Of a DNA stretch of 27,576 nucleotides, positions 10,072 through 20,873 are shown piece by piece. Source of the DNA: Sphaerosporella brunnea (taxonomy: Eukaryota > Ascomycota > Pezizomycetes > Pezizales > Pyronemataceae); assembly GCA_008704415.1 (NCBI GenBank), contig VXIS01000471.1:1-27576 (forward strand). Reading direction: 5' to 3'. The notes below the pieces were generated by a model that worked only from the letters and a program-made list of their open reading frames with translations, was not told where the DNA came from and made no database searches. The translations under genes and the position numbers were made by a program. The number at the start of each line of letters is the position of its first letter. Position 1 is the first letter of the stretch.

Positions 10072-13000
10072 TCACCTAGCCATGACGCTGGCTATTTCCC
10101 ATCGCCGAAGTTTCATTTCGGCCGTCTCACTAGCATCTAAACTCCTCGGTAGGATTGACATCTCTTGTGTCGCTGCCAAATTCCGAACCACCACCCCAGT
10201 CATCTGCCAGAAATTAGGATCAGTGTGTTCAAGCTACATCCATGTATGAGAGGATGTACCGGATACCGCATCAATATCCTCTTCTTCTTCAAGTACTATT
10301 CGATCAATGTAGCTTTTGAGTTCTGGTCCCTCATCAGTCTTCGACGGTTGTTGCTGGAGTTATAAAGTTATACCTTCGATCCTGGAACAGAACTGCTCCT
10401 CCTCGTCCTTGTCAACGGCTTCTCTGCATTTTTCGAGGAGAGCCATTGCCGGTGTGAATGTGTTCTCGTCCAGAGGCTGACGATTTTGGGGAAGCTTTGT
10501 CCGAATGAACTGGAATAGTGCGTTTGCCAAATCAAATTTGGCCTGATGAATTATTTCCATTGGAAGCTGCGGATGATCGAAAAGTACATCGCAGATGAAA
10601 TCCTCGGCAGCATCTCGTACGTTCCCATCGTGATACACAACAAGCGCAGGCGCCCATTGATATATGTATTGAAGAATGTGAGTCCTCACCTTCCTTCCTG
10701 GCTGGTCCAAGGTCCAAAGATACTGGAAAAATTGCAGGTGCTCGACGCCTCCAGTCATCCCAATAGTGGGAATTTCCTCAGAAACCTTGCAAATGATATC
10801 GGTGGCATAGCTCTGAGATTTGGTTGCGGCCACAAAGCCCTGGAGACAGCGAAGATATGGCGCCGCATGAACCGCAGGTTCAACAGAGATACCCCCCAGC
10901 AGGGTATTTTTCAACATTTCGAGGAGTTCGTCCTCTGCAGGCGCCGTCTCATCCGCGAGCAAATGCATCGTGAGCCTTTCCATCGAGCCAACTGTTCCGG
11001 TCGTTTCCAGAAGCTTCAAAAACACAGCCAGCACCGGCGCTGAACGAGGCGGGGTCATCCTGAAACAGTACTCCTCGTATTTGGTGAGTGGCAGTCGAAC
11101 ATCTTGTCGAAGCTTGTCACGAGCTTCTTCGCTGTTGGAAGTCCGCACATACGGCGAACAACGTGACATCAGCAAAGAGAGAAGCTCAGCTGGTCGAGCG
11201 AGAGGAACTCGTGGTTTGTTCATGAGCCTGACAAAATTTTCGATCTTGGAATCCGAGCGTCTGGTTGTTGGCAGGGAATCGACCACTATCATTTCGAGAA
11301 GCTTCTTCAAAATCCCGGTCTTGAGCATGTAGTCCTTTTCATCTTCACCCCAAGTGCAAATCTCAATCAGGAAACCAAAATAGTCATTCCATGGTTTGAA
11401 AGAGTTTTGAAGCCCATTCCATGCCTCCGCAAAGCCTCGACAAACGTGATACAGTATCGTTTGCTTCCGCAAAAGCGGCTTGTCGCTGTCGTCGTCGAGA
11501 GTTCCGGATATTCCATAGAGAAGCCAGTTAGTACGTCGCAAGTGATCCATAGCATTAATCAACATGCGAATGAAAAGTCGCCGAATCTCCTGGAAAGGGT
11601 TATCGATAATGAGAGTAGTAATGACATTTGAGTCTGAGGCCCATTGAAAGAAGGCTTTCAAGCACTTTTCGTCTCGAGAGGCGAGATCCAGAATTGACGA
11701 GACTAGCTCATCGCATGGTGGAAAGTCCTTTATCCTCGAGCAGATTTGCTCGAATGCCCGTAAACCCAATCGAAGCGCGTCCTCGCCGCTGGAATTATTG
11801 TCGATAGTATGCGCAGGCATCCTAAACTGTGCTTGCACTAGCTTACTGACAAACACAACGTAATCGTTACTAAACATGCTGTACCGTTTGATGAGTTGCT
11901 CATTTTCTTTCAGAATCTCTCTCCGGAGATCGGCTGGAACAGGTGGTTCCGGATCCAGGTCTGATGGTATGTGGGATTTTTGAAGTGAAGACGACCTCTG
12001 GTAGAAAAGCATGTATGCACTGAAAGATTTCGAGAGAACATAGCCAGTGGCAGAGACATTGTCGCCTCCACCAAAGCAATTTTCCGGGATCGTAGACGGG
12101 TCAAATAGACTGACTTCTGAATCATTGTATTCCAGCCAGATGGGGTTTTCTACAGGTGATAAGCGGTCCCGGATGTACGAATAGTAATGACCCGATTCAG
12201 CAGTTCCAGTGTGAACCAGTACCCCAACGAGTTCAAAAACATCGTGGTCGGACTGACACCTAGCGTTTGACTCCATGGAGCTAAGGTGGTCAATGGTATA
12301 AGGTCTCATGTCGAGTTTTGTCGGAAACTCAAACCGGTCGTTAATCTTGCTTCGGTGCATGGTTTGAAGGTCGAAGTCAAACCGCTTGAGGTGGCAGATG
12401 AGATGGTCCGGTATGTCCTTGAGACATGTCCTGTGGCCATTAGTTGAGTGAACGAGGTAAGCGAATGAGAGGGGCAGATCTCACCGTTTGACTGCATCTA
12501 CCAGTTTATCGCATGTCGTACAACGGTATTTGTTGTCTACTGGGTGTGGTCAAAAAAAACGAAAAACGGAATTAAACGATGGGAATGGGAAATGCCGACC
12601 TCCTTCCATGATTTCGCCCTCAACGTAAGCCTTCAAACTCTCTTGAAGAGTGTGTTTCCCTTTGATGTCGCATTGAATAGCAGAGAAGGGTTCCGTACGT
12701 TCCGAGATGTGGGGGCATTCGTTCGACTTGACCTGCTGAACCAAGTGTCCACCGTAATAGGACCTAAAAGTTGACTTATGCTCTGTTGAGGGCATCTCGC
12801 TTTCAAGCCTGTCGAAAAGGAGGTTGAAGAATTCATCAACGTCCATTTGGACATGCGGATCGATGGGTTCTCCAGCGAAGTCGCGAAGCGATTCAACCAG
12901 ATCTCGAGGTTCTAGTGCTTTAGAAAAACTATATTGCATTCGAGCAAATAAAGCTTTCAGGCAGTAGGAGCTCCGGCGCATTTGATCGTTATGGGCCACA

Positions 13001-16000
13001 GGTAATCGCAGGACGAAACCGAGAAATGACCGGTTCATGAACAACTGGGTCAACAAAGAGTTCAAATAGCAGGTGTTGGAGAGATTTTGCAGTCCAACAA
13101 GACCAGTGGGAGCTCTCAACCACCTGTCACGATCGACCCAGTGCTCATCGCAGAGTGTTTCATCTAGAATACATAGTCAGTTGCCTGCCTTTCGGATCGA
13201 TTGGGAAAGGCACCGTTTGGGAAAAGTCTAGAGTTGAACTTCGCTATTTGGTTCAAGCATTCCTGATGGTTCTCAACAAGTTCCAGGGTGAGCTTATAAA
13301 GCTCTGCCCTAGAAACATCATGGAGGCACGGTATTCGCTCACTGCCCGTTGACGGTGCAAAGGTACAGTCAGGAAATAGCAAGGACTTCCATGTATCGAC
13401 CAGTTGGCTAGACATCGCCTTGTTAGTCCGATGGTGATTTCCATCAGGGAACGGTGACTTACTTTGTCGGCGGAACAATACCTTGGTTATGCATGAGTAC
13501 TATGCATCGGTTTAAGAGACGTGTGAACCCGATGATAACATCGTCTTCCGTGGATTGACCAACAATCTATGGCGAAACATGAGAACAGCACCCCCCAAGG
13601 CTCTCATGAGACATACCTCGTTGACCATATGGTTTCGTAGCTGGAGGGACCAATCGCGGTAGAAAATTTGGAGGTCTGTGGGTTGGAGGCCGGAAACCCC
13701 CAAAAATCTTGGAATTCATCAGCACACAACCCATGACGAGTAATGGCAAAGCAGGCTCACTCGAATACAGTAATGGCAGCATGGAATAAATGGTGGGAGG
13801 ATCTAGGGTCTAGTCGCTGAACGTTCGAGATGATATCGCTCAGTATAGGCCAGAAACTGTGTATGAATTCACCGGAACTAATTCTGCATCAGCTTGACTG
13901 GTGTTGCAATCCTATGGTGAAACTTACCGAGGCGGTTCGGTGCACAAGGTGCAAATTGCTTCCGACATGCACTGTCTGATAACGGGTCGCAGATCCTCGA
14001 CAAGAAACCTCTGTACCAGTTCCCGCAAGTTCGGGCCCTTCGAGATTTGCTGCCATATCTGAGGGTTTATGTGACAAGCTCGGAAGAGAACAAAAAGTGC
14101 ACTGGTGATGCAGCTATCCACATCAGCAAGACCAGAGTAGGGTGGTTGCGATAATCTCCGAAGGAGTAGTAGTAAGCAGTCAACAAAGCTCTCTGGATGG
14201 GGAAGTATGTCATCGTCGCTCGATTGTTTGTTCGCTGGGTCCATAGGTGAGTCCCTGCAAAGGAAATCCGGAAAGGGGCCTACCTGGAAGAAGTTCCTTA
14301 AGGCAATCTAGTATTTCCTTTGTGACGATCACCTGGGTTTCCGGTGTCTGGTTAGGCCTCTCCATGATATCGCTGGTCAACGCATCGCAGAGCCGTCGAA
14401 CGCAAGTGCGCGCAAACATGGTCGTGTCCGGCTGTAGGATGTCAATAGATAACTGACTTTTGTGGGATTTGGGGCATACGGCCTGAAATTCTAAGCCCTC
14501 AAAGCAATGACGTAAAGCAAAGAGGGAATATAAGGTCTTGTGGGGTTTGTCCGGGGGAAATATCTCCAGAGCACTTGCTTCCGGGTCCTTGAGCCGCCGC
14601 TTCACCGATTCGTCGGGAGAAAATTTTTTCAAGAAAGTCCATGTCTGTAGGTTGTGAGCGACAGATTGACCTCAATCCCAGGATATCACACGAACCATAA
14701 TGGCTAGGGATTCGGGAAGACCGAGGAGCGGGTACAACGCTTCGAAATGCCGTTCAATTTGGGGCTGTCCAATGGTGTGCCTTGCTGTGCCTGAAGGTGG
14801 AATGGCTTCTTGGACATAAATCGTCACCACACATTTGTCTTGAATCCCAAAGTCTTTAAGAAACTTGGTAGGTTCTTCTGCGAGCTTCAGCTCTCTGCCT
14901 GATAGGATTATCCGATGCTTAGCAGAAACATGGCGGTAGATTTGAGAATGCAAGTCATGTCCGGTATTCTGAGACCCCAGCTGGACAGAATGTGGCTCGA
15001 ATAGTGTTAGCAATATAGAAATGCACATGATATAGATGCCTTACCGTTTGCGTGCTTCCCTGACAGAATCGGAGGTTGATGTCTAGGGTATCTCCTCTGA
15101 TCACCACGTTTTCTGCGCTAGCGGAGGCATAATATGGACGTGACCTGAAACCTCGAATGAACTGATCCATCACGCTCAATGCTCTGTGGTATTGTCGGAT
15201 GACCCGGTTCTCATCTGGTGCTACCGAATGATCGCCCTCCATGGCTTCGTCATTTTTCGAGCCGTGGAGCTCGCATAGTTTCCTTGCTGATGCAGTCATT
15301 AGATCGATGCAGCGTTCAATGATACTGACATGTGTCGCTTCTATGACCTCGGGGGCACTGTCCTTAATCATGGCGGACTGTAACCATCAACATTTCTACA
15401 CATTTCTACAAAAGGTTGCAGCAAACTCACGTCAAGATAGGCCTGGACCAAGATATCGATCGTTGCGGATGCCAATTTCTCATCGCGGGTGCTCAGTATA
15501 ATACGCCACAGTTGGTCGCAGCCAAAGATGTGTAAGATGTTGTCATGCGCGTTGAGGTGATCCTAACACCGCGTCAGTTGATGCATCGGCGTTATCATGA
15601 AGGTCAACAGCAATACCTGCGGTTGAGTTCCGCGGTTGAGGTATTCCAAGGATCTACTGCAAAGATCAATCATGGAGGGAGAGAACGATATGTCCGTGCA
15701 ATCCAGGGCAGGAAAGAATTCTCGGTAGATTCCGTCCAGTATTGGGTGCGTTTCCTGACCACCTGTTAGATAAAGGCCCGCCGAAGTATCGAGGTCGAAA
15801 TATACCGATAGCGTATCCGATGAGCCGAGCCCATGGTAAAAGTCGAACCCAACGTTCCTTTCGGACGATCCTAAGGATTTTTCGCCCACGACATATGACC
15901 ATAACTGGGCATGAGAGCCCTTTGAAAGAGACCCTGGTAGCAGACGAAGGATCACACTTAGCAATTCAAGGCGAATCTTCAATTTTCGCAATCTGGATAT

Positions 16001-18670
16001 TGCTTTATCGGTCCGATGGCTGTCAATGAATTCCACGAGCTCGCGGACCACAAGTGCTGCAAAATCGAATTTCCCAACCAGATATTCGATGTCGAGGGCA
16101 GTTGGGCTGCCTGATCTATGATTGCGAGGCCTCCGTCCTATCTATATGTCAGCGCAATACGGATTGTAGGCAGTGCAATCAAACTCACGCAAAAACGCCA
16201 GAATGACCGAATAGCTTCCAGTCACGCTTGCGTTCATCACTCGGATGTCTTCAACACAGTGCTCCAAGATCCTGCGTCTCGCGCTATCCTCTGGACCGAA
16301 CTCCGCCAAAGCAGTTAGTTGCTCATTGGACTTTTCGAATATCTCGAGACTTTGGGTGGTATCATCATGTTCGGAGGACAGTCGCATCAGCCGGATCAAC
16401 ATTTCGTAAGGTGCTGGACCTAGTCGCGCGCTTTCCTAGTCGGAAGTCAACGGTGATGCTGGAACTATTGTGGGACTGTGCTGCTTACCATATCTCCCCG
16501 TTGTCTGGGCTCGGGGCTATAAGCCTTCGAGGTTCTATCTACCAAATGGCCAACGAAGTGCATCAAAACAGAGTCGAAGGAGGTGAATGGCACGCGCGAG
16601 ACACGCCGGCTGAGGGAGTATAGGTGGTCCGTGGTCATTGTTGTCATCATCTCCTGGTGCATTTTCAAGGTAGCCTTGACAATCCGTGGGTCTTTGTTGT
16701 CCAGAACAGGCTGCCAAAGACAGTCCATCAAGTGTTCAGTGATTTTCCTATTGACTATGAGGAATGCTGGCACGTTTCCGCTCCGGTTGATCAACTCTGA
16801 GTGCGATTCTGGGCCTACAATGTACTCCAAAACCTTATTTTCTATGAGGAAATCGACGAGAAAACTGTAAAAAGCGATCAGTTACACATCCCATGTCAGG
16901 TGAAAAGTGGAATCTAACCCTAGAATCGGTTCCCCTTCTATCGGGTGCGAGCGATACTCTCCCCATACTGCTAGAAGAGTATCGGTCATGCATGTCAGGC
17001 CTTTCAGACGGACATCCATTCTGCTGGTGCAGAGCATTTTGAAGTAAAAGGGAAACTTGTTGGCCCAGTCAACAATTTGGGATGCGTCCTTGACCTTTAA
17101 TATCCCTAGACTGTTGCTCGACAAGTACGGCCGAAGTTTCAGGGATATGGTTAAGTTCGTAGGTTGCAAGGCGTATAGGACCGCTCCAAGCTGACCAAAC
17201 ATATCCAGACGGTTTACCAGCTCCTTGATATCGACAACTTGAATGTGAGAATCCAAGACGTTAGAAATAGCGGCCTCCAATATGGTCCAAAACTCTGTAG
17301 CGTGAAACAGAATTTTGCCCCTGGCCTCGCTGCTGGTAGTTGGGAGAATCTGCAAGTCGCGCAGAATGAGGAGCGGAAGCCCATGCAAGTGGCCCAATTG
17401 CGACGAAAGCTTGGGCTGTGAAGATGCCCGCCGGTAAACAACGTCGGCAAGAGATATAAATGCCCCCAGAAAGCCTTCCGGTCCAGCAAAGGTGCTGAGG
17501 ACATGAGGAAATGTATCCAGTATCTGAAACCCCGCTTGAGCGATGGTTTGGTAGAGATTGGCTTGCCGTAGCATAGAAGTTATGGTGTCAAGATAGGCCT
17601 CCGAGAAGAGCAATATCTCAGTATCCGGCGGAAGTGCGTCGAGCTTCAAGGCTTCATGTCGAATCACTAAAGCGGCCAGCCGGACGAATTCTATGAAAAC
17701 TTGCGTGATGAGTCCCATGCCTTCCCTCTGGTAGAAGCGCGGAACAAACGGTTCGCTTCGAGTGAGCAAGGTGTCAACCACGGCTGGAAGTTTGTCGCAA
17801 AGTTCGTTACTGGATATTTGCCGTTCGAATAGGTGCGCATCAGCGCTTGCCGATGACGAAAACTTGTGTGTGCGCTCGGCGATTTCCCTCAGCTCTTGCG
17901 ACGGAGAGTCACTCTTCTCAAGTGCTGTCACAATCCGCGCAAGTACCTCCGCAACGTCTTCGTACTCATCATCCATCAAGTCCGATGGCTGTATGCTGGG
18001 CTCCATCCGTTTGATGTGGTAGGAAAGATCATCATCAACACCCATGTCCACCTCTTCAACTTCTGGGCTTGTGCTGCGCAAGGTGTTCGTGTCACTGTCA
18101 TCGTCCACCAAATGTGAATGCTCCGGGGATGCGGATAGAAGCCGTTTTCGAGCGTCTTCTGACTTCGTTCCCGGCCCCATCTGCACCTCGCCGGCTACTT
18201 CCTCAGATTGAAACTGGACTGCTTCCTCAGACGGAGACTGCGGGGCGCGGATGTGTAACGTCCGGCTTGCCGTCAGGGAAGATTCGGTGCTCTTTTGATT
18301 TGCACACTCGCTAACTTGTGGATCAGCTCCGTCGATTAGGTCCGAGTAGCGGAGTTGCGGCGAAGTTGACTGTTTACACGAGGATCGTTAGCTTATGAAG
18401 CTCCTGGTCAACGAGCGCTCATGCGCAGACAACTATCAACTGCATAGCGTGGGGAAGGATGATGTAGTCTACCAGGTTGATGTCTCTGGGTTCTTCCGAA
18501 CCAGCCATTACCGCGGGTCGCTTCCTTGGCCGCGTTGTGTCGTTGTCGTCTGTGGAGTTTCTACGGGGTGCTGTTGGTTGTTCGTCTAGCATTTCTCTAG
18601 AGTTGGTGCTAACCGGGCTCACTGGATCCAGAATCATAGGGTTGGTGTGGGACTGCGCATTCTGCGCCAT
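10072..18670 (-). CDS. Giant USP-family ubiquitin carboxyl-terminal hydrolase (USP9X/USP34-like)
   Basis: I rebuilt 19 exons: 18670-18431, 18369-16919, 16864-16489, 16435-16189, 16137-15617, 15562-15431, 15377-15045, 14995-14696, 14644-14284, 14234-13928, 13877-13761, 13707-13617, 13566-13463, 13407-13214, 13163-12600, 12539-12485, 12430-10374, 10322-10267 and 10203-10072. They sum to 2546 codons. All introns are GT-AG and 49-64 nt. The N-terminal half is helical-repeat-like without named motifs; a ubiquitin-like segment lies near residues 1105-1160 (LSGRELKLAEEPTKFLKDFG). The USP catalytic core runs from about 1610 to 1935. Its Cys box is GLQNLSNTCYLNSLL (Cys about 1623), the zinc-ribbon pair is YRCTTC, and the His box is TAESGHYYSYI (His about 1879). 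A long C-terminal helical region follows. Family members remove ubiquitin from protein substrates; the substrate is unknown here. Uncertain borders are the exon 1 donor (18434, 18431 or 18473), the exon 8 donor (14696 or 14690) and the last intron. Confidence 0.88.
10204..10266 (-). other. Last intron of the ubiquitin hydrolase gene (preferred model)
   Basis: Donor GTATCC at 10266 and acceptor TGGCAG at 10204 give a 63 nt phase-0 intron with ACTGATCCTAAT as branch region. After it the frame reads MTGVVVRNLAATQ and continues open to a TGA at 10072-10074. Without splicing, translation stops at the TAG at 10234-10236. A second possibility uses the acceptor GATGTAG just after that stop, which keeps LEHTDPNFWQ in the protein, with a donor at GTACTT (10296). 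Both restore the same downstream frame. Confidence 0.55.
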
Positions 18671-19632
18671 GAAAGTTTCTGTAGGTGTGAGTTGCGAGGT
18701 CCACGGGAGGAAAGAGGAAGCTCAGACTGGGGAGGGGATCGCGAGCGCGATCTTGATGAAGGGAATTGTGATATCTCTCGCAGGGGTGCCTTGGGAGCTA
18801 CACCGAGCAAGAAGAATTCACTGAAGACGCGCGCTCAGCTTGTTTTTTTTTTTTTCCCCTCTTCTCGCAGTTCTGCTCTCTTTCTGATCCTTCGAGTATT
18901 TCTCTTTCGTTTTTTTTTTCTCTCTCGATTGCGAAGTTAGGCAACTATCGATTGGGTGTGGGGGGGGGGGGAGAATACTTGCTTGCTACCCACAGATGGA
19001 AGCTGGAAGCAGCGCGGGCAACCGACAGAAGGGTAGGCTGGCGGTGTAAGCTGTGACGAAACGGCAGGGATTAGTTGAAGGGCTGAGATGGGCCAGAAGA
19101 AGCTCGAGCCAAGAAGCAGGTGGGCAAGCACACTTATGCAGGAAGCTAGTGCAGTAGAGATGTGTATTACCTATAGGTATCGCAGCAGCAGCAGCAATCG
19201 ATTATCGGGCAAGTTGCAGCAGAGAAGCTCGTTAAGCAACGTAGAGTACTCTTGCTGGCGTGCAGTAGGCTTCACGAGCGACAGGTAGGGTAACTGTGCT
19301 CTTTGCGCGTAGACTTTGATTGATTGTGGGTGGTGGGGCTCAAACCAGGAGCTACCCCGCTTTGTTCTTTTTTTAGACGATCGCAACTTGCAAGTTGCAG
19401 CAACCCCTAACCCTTCTGCACTGAACACAAACAGCGTCTCAAACTATCTACGACGGGACGGAGCGTGCGCAGGGATCTTCTGCAAACACCCACATCCATC
19501 TAAACTCGAAGTGTCCAACGCTCGACAACCCAACACGACGAACGCTGGAACGTTAATTCGCGATCGGGAGTGGCCTTTGTTGCCATTGTAAGCTATACTG
19601 TACGTGGAGAAATAGGTAGAGTATAATAGAGC

Positions 19633-19865
19633 CTGTCCGCCCACCCAAAAGTGAACGAAAAGTGAAAGCAAAAAGTCTTACTATGATGAATATGGGAGGA
19701 TTCATCGGTACCCAACGCTGCAAGGACAATCTGCACCAATCACCGAGTGGATCGACGGAAGCTGCAGCTGACAGATCACATCTCCCGAGCTCGAGATGGA
19801 CTGATGGGCTGAGACCGAGACCTTGCGCATTCACCTTTTGCGTTCCCTTTTGGGTGGGTGGACAG
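19633..19865. mobile_element. 233 bp element with about 38 bp imperfect terminal inverted repeats
   Basis: The left arm 19633-19669 (beginning CTGTCCGCCCACCCAAAAG) pairs with the right arm 19827-19865, whose complement begins CTGTCCACCCACCCAAAAG. There are three mismatches and two single-base gaps over the arm. The interior has no coding signature. It resembles a MITE with CTGTCC ends. No target duplication was clear on inspection, so it may be old or the ends may be placed a few bases off. Confidence 0.55.
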
Positions 19866-19992
19866 CCATACATACTTCCCAAGTTATTCTATCTAGAGTC
19901 TTGTACCTGCCTCGCTTTGGGGCTTGGTCCATATGTTGTCACTCGCCTGGCCATTGGTAGCACAAGAGTTACACGAACGGAGGTAGAGAACA

Positions 19993-20040
19993 GTGAGACA
20001 ACGAACTACCCTTGCCAGAAGGGTGAGACAACGGGTAGTT
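19993..20040. repeat. Small direct and inverted repeat cluster
   Basis: The 11-mer GTGAGACAACG occurs at 19993-20003 and again at 20023-20033. Between and around the copies, AACTACCC (20004-20011) pairs with GGGTAGTT (20033-20040), and CCCTT pairs with AAGGG. The purpose is unknown; it may be a remnant of a local duplication. Confidence 0.6.
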
Positions 20041-20873
20041 AGGGTTGTTTGTGGGGAAAGTGGGTTTTGCTTTGGGAGTTCCGATTGTCCCGCTGCAGTT
20101 GGGGTTCACACAATCACTTAGCGCGCAAGCTTGACACCCAAGTTAGTGCTGTAGCCAAATATTTATCGACACTAGCTGACAAGGGATTGGAATGTACTTA
20201 CTCTACTATTGCGAGCAATGGAGGATGGACTTCACTCATCACTAGGGGGTCATGTACCGAGTGATACCTAGTGAAACTAACTGCTGTCAAACAACTGATA
20301 AAACAAGGGATCTTGCGTTCATTTGAGACAAAACTGGAGGGTAGCAAGGACTGTAAGGTGCACAAACTGAAGATTCAAGGATGCTGAGATGGAATCAAAA
20401 GGCTCAACCGCCGGATGGTGTTGCTCATTGGCGCAGTGAGCTCTTTCATCAAAAAGCAGTTTCCAGGGTGACTAACGGGCTCCTCAAGGGCGCCTTTGAC
20501 ACCGCAAGTTCTGCAGGTTTGCTCCAAAGGCCATAATGCCGAGATTCGGTTTACCCTCGAGGGCATCAGGGCTGTTTGGCTACAGCGATTGGTATAGAAG
20601 CTACTACGGCGTTTGCATTTGTATCGGGTGGTTGCCGTGAAACGGATGTCCCTGACGTCGACGTTCAACCCCGGATCATTAATCATGAGTCGATCGATAG
20701 CCATACGAGTGACATTTCATGACTCAAAATCGATGGATATGGATCACACGACAGCACTCGATGAGCATAAGCTACAAGAAGTATGTATGTGCGTTCGATT
20801 TGCGCAGAAGCTGGTTCGCCTGTCAAATAACGTTCTTGCATTTGCATTTACATACCGGCTGCCACCACCACGA

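Larger units (their letters stand above)
18671..20873. other. Gene-less 2.2 kb between the ubiquitin hydrolase 5' end and the NOC3 3' end
   Basis: No open frame here shows a recognisable domain, and no chain of exons could be built on either strand. The first few hundred bases are the promoter and leader of the ubiquitin hydrolase gene; the minus strand is pyrimidine-rich immediately upstream of its ATG. Simple tracts include T13 at 18843-18855, T10 near 18910 and G12 at 18960-18971. A CAG/GCA run lies near 19185. An inverted-repeat element at 19633-19865 is listed separately. A non-coding RNA or fast-evolving small gene cannot be excluded. Confidence 0.6.

Noticed and set aside
10234..10236. 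TAG as the natural end of the ubiquitin hydrolase
   Set aside because: Sequence beyond it (DPNFWQMTGVVVRNL and onward) is protein-like and open for about 55 codons, and an intron with a good branch region removes the stop. It is kept only as a possible retained form.
19405..19415. CCTAACCC resembling a telomere unit
   Set aside because: Only one unit is present, with no tandem array.
19662..20042. 126-codon plus-strand open frame in the gene-free interval
   Set aside because: It overlaps the inverted-repeat element, has no motif and no flanking exons that extend it.
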